A stretch of DNA of 64,000 bases, taken from Occallatibacter savannae. Its GTDB lineage: Bacteria > Acidobacteriota > Terriglobia > Terriglobales > Acidobacteriaceae. Under the pieces are notes generated by a model. That model searched no databases, was not told where the DNA came from, and saw only the letters and a program-made list of their open reading frames with translations. The stretch covers positions 175,913-239,912 of the forward strand of contig NZ_QFFY01000008.1 of the NCBI RefSeq assembly GCF_003131205.1, given 5' to 3'. The position numbers were made by a program, and so were the translations under genes. Below are positions 17,344-26,584 of the stretch, in pieces. How positions within the stretch are numbered: position 1 is the first letter of the stretch; the number at the start of each line of letters is the position of its first letter.

Positions 17344-17547
17344 CGACGGAATTGCGGCTGCTTTAAAGCCCGTGATCAATCGGGGCAAGTTCTTGCTCAC
17401 GGCTCGTTCGCATCGGCACACCTTTTGCCGGAGAGCCGCGTCGATGTAAACTCTAGCTCACCAAAACGTTTTATCTAAGTTGCTTTCTGTATCGGTCGAC
17501 GCAGTCCGGGCACCCGTCAACCCAGGCAGGAGCAGGGTGAAGAAAGA

Positions 17548-17694
17548 ATGAGCGGGAAGAGAAGAAAGACGTCCTATCACAAGACAAGGATGCGGTCATT
17601 GTGGCTGACAATTTTGGTGTTAGGCGCAATCATCATCGGATCAACCATTCTGATGGCCTCGGCCGGAAACTTCGACCGGTTGTTCCGATCGTGA
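17548..17694 (+). CDS. 48-residue membrane protein
   Basis: A short gene with a clear purine-rich leader (AGGAG, then GAAGAAAGA) and ATG at 17548. The protein has a basic N-terminus (MSGKRRKTSYHKTRMR), one hydrophobic helix (about 18-38, LWLTILVLGAIIIGSTILMA), and a short tail ending FRS. It sits 204 nt after hypE, and its stop is 10 nt before the end of the convergent isomerase gene. Function unknown. The arrangement of charges fits a small inner-membrane protein with the N-terminus inside. Confidence 0.55.
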   Translation: MSGKRRKTSYHKTRMRSLWLTILVLGAIIIGSTILMASAGNFDRLFRS

Positions 17695-17703
17695 ATAGCT
17701 AGA

Positions 17704-18525
17704 TCACGAGATATTCTCGAACGCACGCTGGATCCGCTCTGGTATCTCACCCGGAGCGTCTTCGAGGTTGTAGCCAATCTCCAACACTGCGGCTGGCGGG
17801 TTCTGAAGCGCCTTAATTGCACCGAGGGCTTCGGTCCAGTTGATCGTGCCATCACCCGGCCAGAGATGTTCGTCGCGCACTCCGTGGTTGTCGTGGATGT
17901 GCAGCTCGGCGATTCGCTTGCCGAAGATGCTAATCGCTTCTGCAACCCCGGGAGCCATGTGAGCGTGGCCGAGGTCGAGGCAAACGTCAATCTGATCGAG
18001 ATGAGCCATGTCCAGAATGGTCATCAGGTGTTCAGGCGAAGCGAAGTCGCTGGTCAGATTCTCCACCAGCACGCGGACGCCGAGAGGCTTGGCAAATGCG
18101 CCCAGGTGCTCGAGCGCCGTGGTGGCGTACTCGAGCAGACGCATCGAAAAGCTGTCGAAGTTCTCGCCGAGGTGCACAACGAGTTTCTGGATGGGTATGT
18201 GCTCTGCCACTTCGAGAGCGCGCTTGATCTCATCCATCGCGTCAATACGGCGGGACTTCTCCGCATGCACAAGATTGACGGCCGGAGCCCCTGCGCGTCC
18301 CATCTCGCGATCGGGCCATAGTGGTGCGTGCATCGACCAGGGCTGAAGCTCATTGAACGCAAACCACCCGGCAAGCTCGGAAACATGCTCGCGGCTTGTG
18401 TAGTCGAAGTGCTGGCGGGCTGCGAAGATCTCCACGCCCTGTGCGCCACAGCGAGCGGCGGTTTCGAGAAGTCCAGGATGCAACCGCTGCTTCAGGAAAA
18501 GATGAGTCGATAGAACAGGCAGCAT
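17704..18525 (-). CDS. Sugar phosphate isomerase/epimerase (xylose-isomerase-like TIM barrel)
   Basis: 273 residues. Metal-binding and barrel motifs of the AP endonuclease 2/xylose isomerase-like superfamily are seen: CGAQGVEIFA, SMHAPLWPD, KLVVHLGEN, VRVLVENLT, DVCLDLGHAHMA, ELHIHDNHG and AVLEIGYN. The His, Glu and Asp residues in these segments are the usual metal ligands. I place the start at ATG 18525 (MLPVLSTHLF); GAGGAG lies upstream. An in-frame ATG at 18573 adds 16 residues without support. It lies downstream of the alpha-glucosidase gene in the same direction. Confidence 0.85.
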   Translation of the reverse strand: MLPVLSTHLFLKQRLHPGLLETAARCGAQGVEIFAARQHFDYTSREHVSELAGWFAFNELQPWSMHAPLWPDREMGRAGAPAVNLVHAEKSRRIDAMDEIKRALEVAEHIPIQKLVVHLGENFDSFSMRLLEYATTALEHLGAFAKPLGVRVLVENLTSDFASPEHLMTILDMAHLDQIDVCLDLGHAHMAPGVAEAISIFGKRIAELHIHDNHGVRDEHLWPGDGTINWTEALGAIKALQNPPAAVLEIGYNLEDAPGEIPERIQRAFENIS

Positions 18526-18606
18526 GCTTAGTTGAGTTCTCCTCGAAAACTTTCCCAATTGTCTCATTTCCAACGACGAATCGAGCTGATTTCCATACGC
18601 GGAGAT

Positions 18607-20202
18607 TCATGCGGAGGCCGCTCCGACCGGGTCCGACGAATCGGCCAGTTTGACGGTAACCGCCTCGGCAGGCGCGACAATCAGACTTCCAGTGACGCGC
18701 ACGCCTTCACGCCGCGCGCTGGTGGCTGCCGCAATCACTCCGTCTTCGCACGCGATCTCACTGGGTTCGTCGGATAGATTGATGCACACGCGGAAGCGAG
18801 CCCTTGTGTCCGATCGCAGGAAACGCAGCACGCCATCCATTGCCGAAAGCTCCGTGAGCTTTCCAGAGACGAGTGTGGACTCATCGCGGCGCAGTCGGAG
18901 CAGTCGCTGATAGAGCGAAAGCATCGAGTCTGGGTTCATCCGAGAATCCGTTACGTTGACGGCACGATTCGCATCTCCGATCGGCAGCCATGGCCGGGCG
19001 GGAGTGAAGCCGCACAGAGGTGAGCCGTCCCAGGGCATGGGCGTACGTTCCGGATCGCGCCCCATTCCGATGCCAGGCTGCCGTTTCTCTGCGGGATCCT
19101 GGACGTCATCGGCGGGAATAGCCACGTCCTGCATACCCAACTCTTCGCCGTTGTAGATGGTCAACGTGCCGGGCAACGACATAAGAAGCAGGGCGGCTGC
19201 CCGGGCTCTCGAAAGGCCAATGCGGGTTGCGATCCGCGACTTGTCGTGATTGCCCAGCACCCAATTAGGCCATGCGCCGGCGGGAAGAGCAGACATGTAC
19301 TCTCCGATCGTGCGTGCGAGCTCGTCGGCTGTCCAGGCGCACTGCAGAAGCTGAAAATTAAATGGCAGGTTGGCGCCGCCCAGAGAAGGGCCGTAGTAGT
19401 CCATCAGGCGCGGAATCGGCAGGTAAATCTCGCCAATCAGAACCCGGTCGCCGAACTCCTCCAGAACTCCGCGCATTTCAGCGACGAGTTCGTGAATCTC
19501 GGGTCGGTCAGCATCGTAAATCGGGAGAAACTGCGCCCGGGAGCCTTGACCGATCGTGTAAGCCGGGTTCGGCGGATTGTCTCGAAACTGACCGTCCTTG
19601 ATCATCAGCCACATCACGTCAACCCGGAAGCCGTCCACGCCTTTACGCAGCCAGAAACGCAGGGCGTCAAACATGGCTGCCTTCACCGCAGGGTTGCGCC
19701 AGTCAAGGTCAGGTTGCTCTCTCAGAAATTCGTGCAGATAGTACTGACCAGTCTTCTCGTCGAACTCCCACGCGGAGCCGCCGAAGTGGCTCTGCCAGTT
19801 GTTCGGCTGGTCGCGCCAGATATACCAGTCGCGTTTTGGGTTGGTGCGCGATGACCGGCTCTCCACGAACCACGGGTGTCGGTCGGAAGTGTGATTCGGA
19901 ACGAAGTCAAGGATGAGACGCAACCCGCGCTGATGCACAGCTTCGAGCAGGCGATCGAAATCGTCCATCGTTCCGAAGATCGGATCGATCCCGCAGTAAT
20001 CGGCTATGTCGTAGCCAAAGTCCGCCATCGGCGACGGGTAGATCGGCGAAATCCAGATAGCGTCGATGCCAAGCTCGACCAGATAGTCAAGCCTGTTCCG
20101 AATCCCGTTCAGATCGCCGATTCCGTCATCGTTACTATCCTGAAACGATCTCGGATAGACCTGGTACACCACAGCGTGCTTCCACCAACTCAAATCCTGC
20201 AT
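18607..20202 (-). CDS. GH13 alpha-glucosidase-like enzyme
   Basis: 531 residues. GH13 conserved regions are intact: LDFVPNHTSDRH, GFRVDVMWL with the nucleophile Asp, LIGEIYLP with the acid/base Glu, and LGNHDKSRIATR with the third Asp. The start WWKHAVVYQVYPRSFQDSNDDGIGDLNGI and the C-terminal beta domain fit oligo-alpha-1,6-glucosidase/alpha-glucosidase enzymes. No signal peptide, so it probably acts on imported oligosaccharides in the cytoplasm. ATG at 20202 is preferred; the longer ORF would overlap the divergent GH13 gene. It is followed by the isomerase gene. Confidence 0.92.
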   Translation of the reverse strand: MQDLSWWKHAVVYQVYPRSFQDSNDDGIGDLNGIRNRLDYLVELGIDAIWISPIYPSPMADFGYDIADYCGIDPIFGTMDDFDRLLEAVHQRGLRLILDFVPNHTSDRHPWFVESRSSRTNPKRDWYIWRDQPNNWQSHFGGSAWEFDEKTGQYYLHEFLREQPDLDWRNPAVKAAMFDALRFWLRKGVDGFRVDVMWLMIKDGQFRDNPPNPAYTIGQGSRAQFLPIYDADRPEIHELVAEMRGVLEEFGDRVLIGEIYLPIPRLMDYYGPSLGGANLPFNFQLLQCAWTADELARTIGEYMSALPAGAWPNWVLGNHDKSRIATRIGLSRARAAALLLMSLPGTLTIYNGEELGMQDVAIPADDVQDPAEKRQPGIGMGRDPERTPMPWDGSPLCGFTPARPWLPIGDANRAVNVTDSRMNPDSMLSLYQRLLRLRRDESTLVSGKLTELSAMDGVLRFLRSDTRARFRVCINLSDEPSEIACEDGVIAAATSARREGVRVTGSLIVAPAEAVTVKLADSSDPVGAASA

Positions 20203-20245
20203 CCCAACTATTACTCTCCCGCTGCTGCTCGCGGACGACAAGATC

Positions 20246-21910
20246 ATGATCAACGATCTCTGGTACAAGAACGCAATCTTCTACTGTCTTTCTGTCGCCA
20301 CATATATGGATGCGAACGGCGACGGAGTGGGCGACTTCCCGGGGCTGCTCAGAAGGCTGGACTATCTGCAAGGGATGGGCTTCACTGCTCTGTGGCTGAT
20401 GCCCTTTCAATGCTCGCCGGGCCGCGACAACGGCTACGACGTGAGCGACTATTATGCGGTCGATCCCCGATACGGCACACTGGGAGACTTCGTTGAGTTC
20501 ACTCGCGGCTGCAAGCAGCGCGGCATGCGGGTCATCATCGATCTGGTCGTGAACCACACGTCGAACGAACATCCATGGTTCAAGGAAGCATGTGTCGACC
20601 CGGAGTCGAAATACCGCGATTGGTATGTGTGGTCGACAAAGAGACCGAAGGACGCGAATAAAGGTATGGTCTTTCCGGGAGTGCAGAAGACCACGTGGTC
20701 CTACGACAAGACCGCTGGTCTCTGGTATTTCCACCGCTTCTACGACTTTCAGCCTGATCTGAACACGTCTCATCCGGATGTGCAGGCAGAAATTCTGAAG
20801 ATCATGGGTTTCTGGCTGCAACTCGGCGTCGACGGTTTCCGTATGGATGCAGTCCCGTTTGTAATTTCGCAGAAAGGGCCGGATCTGAAACGCCCCGTCG
20901 AGCACTACGACATGCTGCGGTCGTTCACCGAGTTCCTTTCCTGGCGCAAGAGCGGGGCGATGATTCTGGGCGAAGCGAACGTCACGCCGAAACACGACAT
21001 GCAGTACTTCGGCGATGCCGGCGAGCGACTCCAAATGGTCTTCAACTTCGACGTCAATCAGCACCTGTTCTACGCCCTGGCTTCAGGCGATTGCGGACCT
21101 CTGATGAAAGCCATGGACGACACGCGCTCGCGTCCGGCAACCGCGCAATGGGGACACTTCTTGCGCAACCACGATGAGCTCGACCTCGGCAGGTTGACCG
21201 CTTCGCAGCAACAAACTGTCTTCCAGGCTTTCGGCCCGGAAAAGAGCATGCAGCTTTACAACCGGGGTATCCGGCGAAGGCTCGCTCCGATGCTGCAGGG
21301 CGACCGCCGCAGGCTTGAGCTTGCTTACAGCCTGATGCTCACCCTTCCCGGCACTCCTGTCATTCGCTATGGCGACGAGATCGGCATGGGCGATGATTTA
21401 CGTCTTCCAGAGCGCGAATGCGCGCGAACGCCGATGCAGTGGTCCAAAGAGCCGCATGCTGGGTTCACGAAAAGCGCAAAGCCGGTGATGCCTGTCATCA
21501 GCGAAGGGCCATACGGGTTCGAGCATGTGAATGTGGCGGCGCAGCGGCGCGACCCGAATTCGATGCTCAACTGGATGGAGCGCATGATCCGGATGCGCAA
21601 GGAAGTGCCCGAGATTGGCTGGGGAGACTTCAAATTTCTGAACGTCAAGACGAACCAGGTCCTCGCTATGCTTTACCAATGGCGCAACAACTCCGTCGTT
21701 CTGCTGCACAATCTCTGCGCCGAGCCTTTCGAACTGCAGCTGCGGCTGGGACGGAACGCCGCAGACGATCAGGGGCTGGTCAATCTGCTCTCTGAAGATC
21801 ACAGCCGCCCGACGAAGACCGGAACGCATCGAATCCTGCTCGAGCCGTACGGCTACCGCTGGTATCGCGTCGGCGGGCTCGACTATCTTCTGAAGCGATC
21901 GGAGTCCTAG
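20246..21910 (+). CDS. GH13 enzyme, trehalose-synthase-like
   Basis: 554 residues. WYKNAIFYCLSVATYMDANGDGVGDF, GFRMDAVPF (nucleophile Asp), ILGEANVTP (acid/base Glu), FLRNHDELDL, YNRGIRRRLAPML and TPVIRYGDEIGMGDDL give the order and wording seen in trehalose synthases (maltose alpha-D-glucosyltransferase) of GH13_16. It would interconvert maltose and trehalose in the cytoplasm. No maltokinase domain is fused. It diverges from the alpha-glucosidase gene by only 43 nt. TreS identity is likely but other GH13_16 activities remain possible. Confidence 0.9.
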   Translation: MINDLWYKNAIFYCLSVATYMDANGDGVGDFPGLLRRLDYLQGMGFTALWLMPFQCSPGRDNGYDVSDYYAVDPRYGTLGDFVEFTRGCKQRGMRVIIDLVVNHTSNEHPWFKEACVDPESKYRDWYVWSTKRPKDANKGMVFPGVQKTTWSYDKTAGLWYFHRFYDFQPDLNTSHPDVQAEILKIMGFWLQLGVDGFRMDAVPFVISQKGPDLKRPVEHYDMLRSFTEFLSWRKSGAMILGEANVTPKHDMQYFGDAGERLQMVFNFDVNQHLFYALASGDCGPLMKAMDDTRSRPATAQWGHFLRNHDELDLGRLTASQQQTVFQAFGPEKSMQLYNRGIRRRLAPMLQGDRRRLELAYSLMLTLPGTPVIRYGDEIGMGDDLRLPERECARTPMQWSKEPHAGFTKSAKPVMPVISEGPYGFEHVNVAAQRRDPNSMLNWMERMIRMRKEVPEIGWGDFKFLNVKTNQVLAMLYQWRNNSVVLLHNLCAEPFELQLRLGRNAADDQGLVNLLSEDHSRPTKTGTHRILLEPYGYRWYRVGGLDYLLKRSES

Positions 21911-21919
21911 GCTGAACTG

Positions 21920-23680
21920 CTAGTAGCCCGCGGCACTGCCATAGGAGCTGCGATGGTCGTGGCCTGCAAGGAGTTCGCCGGTCTTTGGATCGATGGCGAT
22001 GCACTCGCCGTTCGACCAGTGGCCATCGCCGAGGTCGAGAGTATGGCCCATGTCCCTAAGTTCGTCCTGGACCCTTGAGTCAACGCCGGGTTCCAGATAG
22101 AGCTTGTCGGGCAGATATTGATGGTGAAACCTTGGCGCATCGACCGCCTCCTGAATATTGAGCTTGCCTGCAGTCGCGGAGAGGAAGATGTTCGCGACCG
22201 TGGTGATGATCCGGCCGCCACCTGGCGAGCCGAGAACGTACCGCAGCTTGCCATCTTCCAGGACAATGGTCGGCGTCATTGCGCTGAGCGGACGCTTGCC
22301 GGGCGCGATCGCATTCGCCGGACCCTGTATCAGTCCATACATATTGGGCGTCCCGAGCTTCGATGTGAAGTCATCCATCTCATCGTTGAGCAGAAACCCG
22401 AGTGACCCGGCAGTGACGTGCGAACCAAAGCTGTCATTCAAGGTTGTGGTGAGCGCGACCGCATTGCCTTCTGCATCGACAACGGACAGGTGCGTCGTGT
22501 CGGGCGACTCCTTCTGCCGTGTGCCGGCAGTCGATGGCGCAAGCGGCAGAAAGCCCGCGGGGCGCTTGAGAGCGGCGCTGGGTGAAGCGCGATCAGGCTC
22601 GATGCTCTTGCTCCAGGCCGCAGCGTAGTCCTTGGAAATCAGCTCGGCGGTCGGAATGCGGTTGAAGTCGGGATCGCCAAGGTATTCGGCGCGGTCCATG
22701 TAGGCCCGGCGGAATGCTTCTGTGATGAAGTGGATCCATGGCGCACTGCGATCCTTCATCTGCGCAAGATCGAATCGCTCGAGAATATTGAGAGCACTGA
22801 CCAGCACGATCCCGCCGGACGAAGGCGGCGGCGCGCTGATGATGGTGTAGTCGCGATACTCGCCAATGATCGGCTTGCGCTCGACGACGCTGTACTGCGC
22901 CAGGTCGTCGCGGGTGATCAGCGAGCCGCCTTTGCTCAGATCGGCGACGAGTTCCTGCGCCATCTTGCCGTGATAGAAGTCATCCGGATCAGCCGCGATC
23001 CTCTCCAGCGTGCGAGCAAGCTGCGGCTGTTTGAACACTTCGCCTGCACGGTAGAACTTACCATCGCGCTGAAAAAGGGATCGCGATTCCGGAAACCGCG
23101 CGAGATCGGATTCGGTCAGCTCGTTGGCTTCTTCCGCCGTGAGCGCGAACCCGTCGGAGGCAAGCTTGATTGCCGGAGCGATGACGCGCTTGAGTCCCAG
23201 CTTGCCGTACGTTCTTTCCGCGTAGGCAAGCCCAGCGACAGAGCCGGGTGTTGCGATGGAGCGGTATCCGAGCGTGCTGGCATCCGGAATAATGTTGCCC
23301 TTCGCGTCCTGGTACATGGTTTCGGTTGCGGCGAGCGGTGCCTTCTCGCGAAACTCAATGAAGGTGGATTTACCGTCGTGCGTGCGAAGCAGCAGAAATC
23401 CACCGCCGCCGAGATTTCCGGCGATTGGGTGCACTACGGCAAGCGCGAAGGCGGTGGCAACCGCCGAATCCACTGCGTTGCCGCCTTCTCTCAAGATGTT
23501 CAGGCCTGCGTCCGACGCGAGGTGATGGACACTGACCACCATGCCGTGCTTGGCTCGGACCGGCTGCTCGCCACGCCATGCGAGCACAGCTTTGTCGCGT
23601 TCCTGCGCATGCGCGGCACACGAACTTGCGAGCAATCCGGAAATCAGAAGGAATGAAGAGAAGCGTCGAACGGTATGCAT
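21920..23680 (-). CDS. ggt: Gamma-glutamyltransferase
   Basis: 586 residues. A signal peptide (cleavage after AHA, about residue 25) exports it to the periplasm. GNLGGGGFLLLR and the catalytic segment ESPDTTHLSVVD (about 384-395) show the N-terminal nucleophile Thr created by autocleavage into large and small subunits; PLSAMTPTIV and LGSPGGGRIITTV bind the gamma-glutamyl group. The enzyme hydrolyses or transfers gamma-glutamyl groups from glutathione-like compounds. The stop codon is only 9 nt from the end of the convergent trehalose-synthase-like gene. Length is normal for the family. Confidence 0.95.
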   Translation of the reverse strand: MHTVRRFSSFLLISGLLASSCAAHAQERDKAVLAWRGEQPVRAKHGMVVSVHHLASDAGLNILREGGNAVDSAVATAFALAVVHPIAGNLGGGGFLLLRTHDGKSTFIEFREKAPLAATETMYQDAKGNIIPDASTLGYRSIATPGSVAGLAYAERTYGKLGLKRVIAPAIKLASDGFALTAEEANELTESDLARFPESRSLFQRDGKFYRAGEVFKQPQLARTLERIAADPDDFYHGKMAQELVADLSKGGSLITRDDLAQYSVVERKPIIGEYRDYTIISAPPPSSGGIVLVSALNILERFDLAQMKDRSAPWIHFITEAFRRAYMDRAEYLGDPDFNRIPTAELISKDYAAAWSKSIEPDRASPSAALKRPAGFLPLAPSTAGTRQKESPDTTHLSVVDAEGNAVALTTTLNDSFGSHVTAGSLGFLLNDEMDDFTSKLGTPNMYGLIQGPANAIAPGKRPLSAMTPTIVLEDGKLRYVLGSPGGGRIITTVANIFLSATAGKLNIQEAVDAPRFHHQYLPDKLYLEPGVDSRVQDELRDMGHTLDLGDGHWSNGECIAIDPKTGELLAGHDHRSSYGSAAGY

Positions 23681-23753
23681 GTCCTAGCCGTCAGGATAAC
23701 CTGCAACGTTATGCGAGCATCGCACCGTGTTTGCAAGGGTGAGGGGATTTTCA

Positions 23754-24662
23754 ATGAAGGCAATTGTTCTGCACTCTTATGGCGGACCCGAAGAGCTTCG
23801 ATACGAGGACAGCGAAATTCCGGAATTTGGCGACAATGAAGTGCTCGTGCGTGTCAGGGCAACGAGCGTCAATCCAGTGGACTACAAAATTCGCAGCGGC
23901 GCTGCGAAAGCGCGGATGCCGGTCGATTTTCCTGCAATTCTCGGGCGCGATCTCGCCGGCGAGGTCGTTGACGCCGGGCGAAACGTCACCGGCTTCCCGA
24001 AAGGCATGCGCGTGATGGCGCTCGCTAATGGCACGTATGCGGAATTTACGGTTGCAAAGGCGGACGTGCTCGCGCCGATTCCCGATGCGCTCGATTTCGA
24101 AAAAGCTGCGGCGCTGCCGCTGGTTGTGACGACCGGCGCACAGCTGATTGAACGCTCCGTGAAGCTTCAGCCAGGATGGACAGTGCTGGTGACCGGCGCA
24201 CTGGGAAGCGTGGCGCGTGCCGCGATACACGTTGCGCACAGACATGGTGCGCGTGTTATCGCCGGGGTTCGCGAGAAGGAAAAGACTCAGGCAGCGGAAC
24301 TTGACGTCGACGAGGTTGTGGCGATTGACAGCGAGCGTGAGATCGAGATGCTCCACGATCTCGATGCCATCGCAGACACGGTCGGCGGGAGGGCAATCCA
24401 GAGGCTATTCAAGACGCTGAAACCCGGCGGTGTGATTGGTTCCGTGCTCGGCGTTCCAGAAGGCGCACGCGAACACGGAATCCGCGTGGAAGCGATGATG
24501 GCGGTTCCGGACGCCTCGCGGCTTTACGAATTGGCGGACGAGAATGCGCGCAATCAGTTCACCATTCCGATCGCGCGTACGATGAGGCTTGAAGAAGCCG
24601 CCGAGGCGCAACGGCTTGCCGAAAGCGGCGGGGTCGGAGGAAAGATCATTCTTGTGCCATGA
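23754..24662 (+). CDS. Zinc-less NADP-dependent quinone-oxidoreductase-like protein
   Basis: 302 residues of the medium-chain dehydrogenase/reductase family. MKAIVLHSYGGPEEL, VRVRATSVNPVDYKIRSG, ILGRDLAGEV and the coenzyme motif VLVTGALGSVARAAIHVA (about 142-159) fit quinone oxidoreductase/zeta-crystallin-like enzymes. No zinc-ligand cysteines are seen. It would reduce quinones or enones with NADPH in the cytoplasm. ATG at 23754 has GAGGGG 9 nt upstream; an in-frame GTG at 23727 is less likely. Confidence 0.9.
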   Translation: MKAIVLHSYGGPEELRYEDSEIPEFGDNEVLVRVRATSVNPVDYKIRSGAAKARMPVDFPAILGRDLAGEVVDAGRNVTGFPKGMRVMALANGTYAEFTVAKADVLAPIPDALDFEKAAALPLVVTTGAQLIERSVKLQPGWTVLVTGALGSVARAAIHVAHRHGARVIAGVREKEKTQAAELDVDEVVAIDSEREIEMLHDLDAIADTVGGRAIQRLFKTLKPGGVIGSVLGVPEGAREHGIRVEAMMAVPDASRLYELADENARNQFTIPIARTMRLEEAAEAQRLAESGGVGGKIILVP

Positions 24663-24694
24663 TCCGCGCGCAACGCTGAGAGTCCGCAAGCAAG

Positions 24695-24725
24695 AAGGGC
24701 AGACGATGTAATCTCGTCTGCCCTT
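24695..24725. terminator. Bidirectional terminator hairpin
   Basis: AAGGGCAGACGA (24695-24706) and TCGTCTGCCCTT (24714-24725) form a perfect 12-bp stem with a 7-nt loop between the convergent ends of the oxidoreductase and the 611-residue protein. It should stop transcription from both sides. Confidence 0.75.
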
Positions 24726-24748
24726 CGAGTTCTGCGGATCAGCTCTTC

Positions 24749-26584
24749 TTAGAGATGTTCCACGATGTGCCGGATCGCGTCGTCCTGCTTGAGCGGGAGC
24801 AGCGCACGCGATGGCTCGACACCGACAACGTTGCGTTTCGGCAGCAGGCCGAGCTCGAGAAGGACTGCCAGGCTGACTTCGTCGCGCGAACTGAACGGAC
24901 GGTATTCAGGATGCTGATACTTCTCCCAGTTCTGCGACAGATTGGCAACGATCGTTTCGGGTTCTGAATCGGCGCTGACGGTGACGACCATGTTGAGCAA
25001 TGAGATCTCACGGTCGGTCAGTCGCACAGCGGGCGTTCCTTTTTTCAGCTCGTGCGCGACAGTTGGAATCTGCTTCTCGAAGAGTCCCTTGATCTCGATC
25101 CAGCGGGCGAGGCCGAGCCATGTTGGCGGATCCTCAGGCTGCGGGATGATGAGCTTGTGCATTTCGCTCACGAGAAGCGGAATGCCGGAGGTCAGCGTGT
25201 AAATATCATCGATCTGCTTGTCAGAGAGAGCAATGCGATAGATGTCGCTGAACCACGCCTTGATGTGATCGCGGCTGAAGCGCCGGATGGAGGCGATGCC
25301 CTGGAAGTTGCGCTCTGAGGGTTGCAGCAGGCCCCAGCGAAGCAGATCAGCGCCGCCGGTGAGCATTGGGAGGCCATCGTCCATTGCGATCGCCTGCATC
25401 ACGTCGTTCGGAGAGATCCATTCGAAATCGGTGATAGCGGGGTGACCGGTCAGTGCCCGGATTCCGCACTTGGGATGCGAGAGCGGGTTGTGATCCTTCG
25501 GCTCGAGCCACTGCGACACGGCGAGCAAGGCGCGAACAGTGCGCGCATCTTTGCGCTCGATATTGGCGCGCTCGATGTGGCTCGTGAACTGGTCAACCTG
25601 GTCCCACGAGAAGAACGAGATCTTGCCGTTGCGCGATGGGATCAGAGATCCAGCAGGAAGTTCCTCTTCGTGCGAGTCAGAGGAGACGTGCAGGGCCGGG
25701 AAGTCGTCCGGTTCAGGAGCCGCAATCTTCGGCTCTTCGATGGCGATTTCCTGAACAGGCACCGGTACGGGTACGGGCGCAGGTACAGGCGCGGACTGGA
25801 CAACCGGTTCCGGCATCACCGGAGTGTGAAGCTGTATAGGCTCCTGTTCCGCAGCGTGAATCACCGGCTCAGCGATCGGCGCAATAGCAGGCTCCTTGTA
25901 GCTTCCGTTCCCGTTGCCATTGCCGAAGTGCGAACCATTCGATTCGATCTTTGCAGGAGCGCTTGCCGGCTTCGGCGCAGGCTTCGCTGCTGCGCGAGGC
26001 GCGGACTCAGGCCCGTTACGCCACCAGTCGATTTCAAGCTGGCGGACAAAGTCGTCGAGGCGAGGAAACCCAGACTTGAGCTGCTGCAGCTCTGCATCGT
26101 TGGTCTCGTCTTCAAGGCCGCAGGCCCAGCCCAGCCAGTTTTCTGCTTCAGGGCCGGGGAGTTCGGGCGGCGTGGCGCGCTCGGAGATCTCCATCAGTTC
26201 GGAAACAGCAGCATCGCGGAGGGCAAGCCGTTCCTGGCGAGTGCGTTCGCGGCGATGCGAGATGGTGCCGGTGGCAAGGAACTGCGCAAGCTCAAGATAG
26301 CGGCGGCGCTTTGCGGCCGCATCATCGAGGCGGGAGACCAGCGTGGTCAGTTCCGACTTGGTCTTCCATGCGGCGGTGCTGTCTTCCGAAAGAATCGCGT
26401 CGCGCAGGTTCTGGCAAAGGTCAAGGAGCTTGCCGACCTCAGCGATGATCTCGCCGCGATTGATGCTTTGCGCTGCCTCAAGCTGATCGATCTTGTCGTG
26501 GCAGAGTTTCGCCTGCCCTGCGAGGCTCTTCAGTGTCTCGGCAACGACACTCGGGCCGTGTTTTGTCTCTTCGGAGGTCTTCAC
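24749..26584 (-). CDS. Unrecognised 611-residue protein with coiled-coil, Pro-rich linker and ATPase-lid-like domain
   Basis: No family recognised. Residues about 10-160 are helical and rich in charged heptads (CHDKIDQLEAAQSINRGE, LVSRLDDAAAKRRRYLELAQFL). Residues about 195-325 form a Pro/Ala/Val-rich linker with VPAPVPVPVPVQ and Gly-Asn repeats. The C-terminal 270 residues look globular; RIALSDKQIDDIYTLTSGIPLLV resembles the helical lid of STAND or AAA+ ATPases and is followed by a possible winged helix (VRLTDREISLLNMVV). No Walker A motif is present. I chose GTG 26584 because GGGAG lies 9 nt upstream; an ATG at 26635 adds 17 residues. Confidence 0.75.
   Translation of the reverse strand: MKTSEETKHGPSVVAETLKSLAGQAKLCHDKIDQLEAAQSINRGEIIAEVGKLLDLCQNLRDAILSEDSTAAWKTKSELTTLVSRLDDAAAKRRRYLELAQFLATGTISHRRERTRQERLALRDAAVSELMEISERATPPELPGPEAENWLGWACGLEDETNDAELQQLKSGFPRLDDFVRQLEIDWWRNGPESAPRAAAKPAPKPASAPAKIESNGSHFGNGNGNGSYKEPAIAPIAEPVIHAAEQEPIQLHTPVMPEPVVQSAPVPAPVPVPVPVQEIAIEEPKIAAPEPDDFPALHVSSDSHEEELPAGSLIPSRNGKISFFSWDQVDQFTSHIERANIERKDARTVRALLAVSQWLEPKDHNPLSHPKCGIRALTGHPAITDFEWISPNDVMQAIAMDDGLPMLTGGADLLRWGLLQPSERNFQGIASIRRFSRDHIKAWFSDIYRIALSDKQIDDIYTLTSGIPLLVSEMHKLIIPQPEDPPTWLGLARWIEIKGLFEKQIPTVAHELKKGTPAVRLTDREISLLNMVVTVSADSEPETIVANLSQNWEKYQHPEYRPFSSRDEVSLAVLLELGLLPKRNVVGVEPSRALLPLKQDDAIRHIVEHL

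Noticed and set aside
18607..20268. Longer start for the alpha-glucosidase gene at 20268
   Set aside because: It would overlap the divergent trehalose-synthase-like gene and adds residues without family support; ATG 20202 gives the usual N-terminus.
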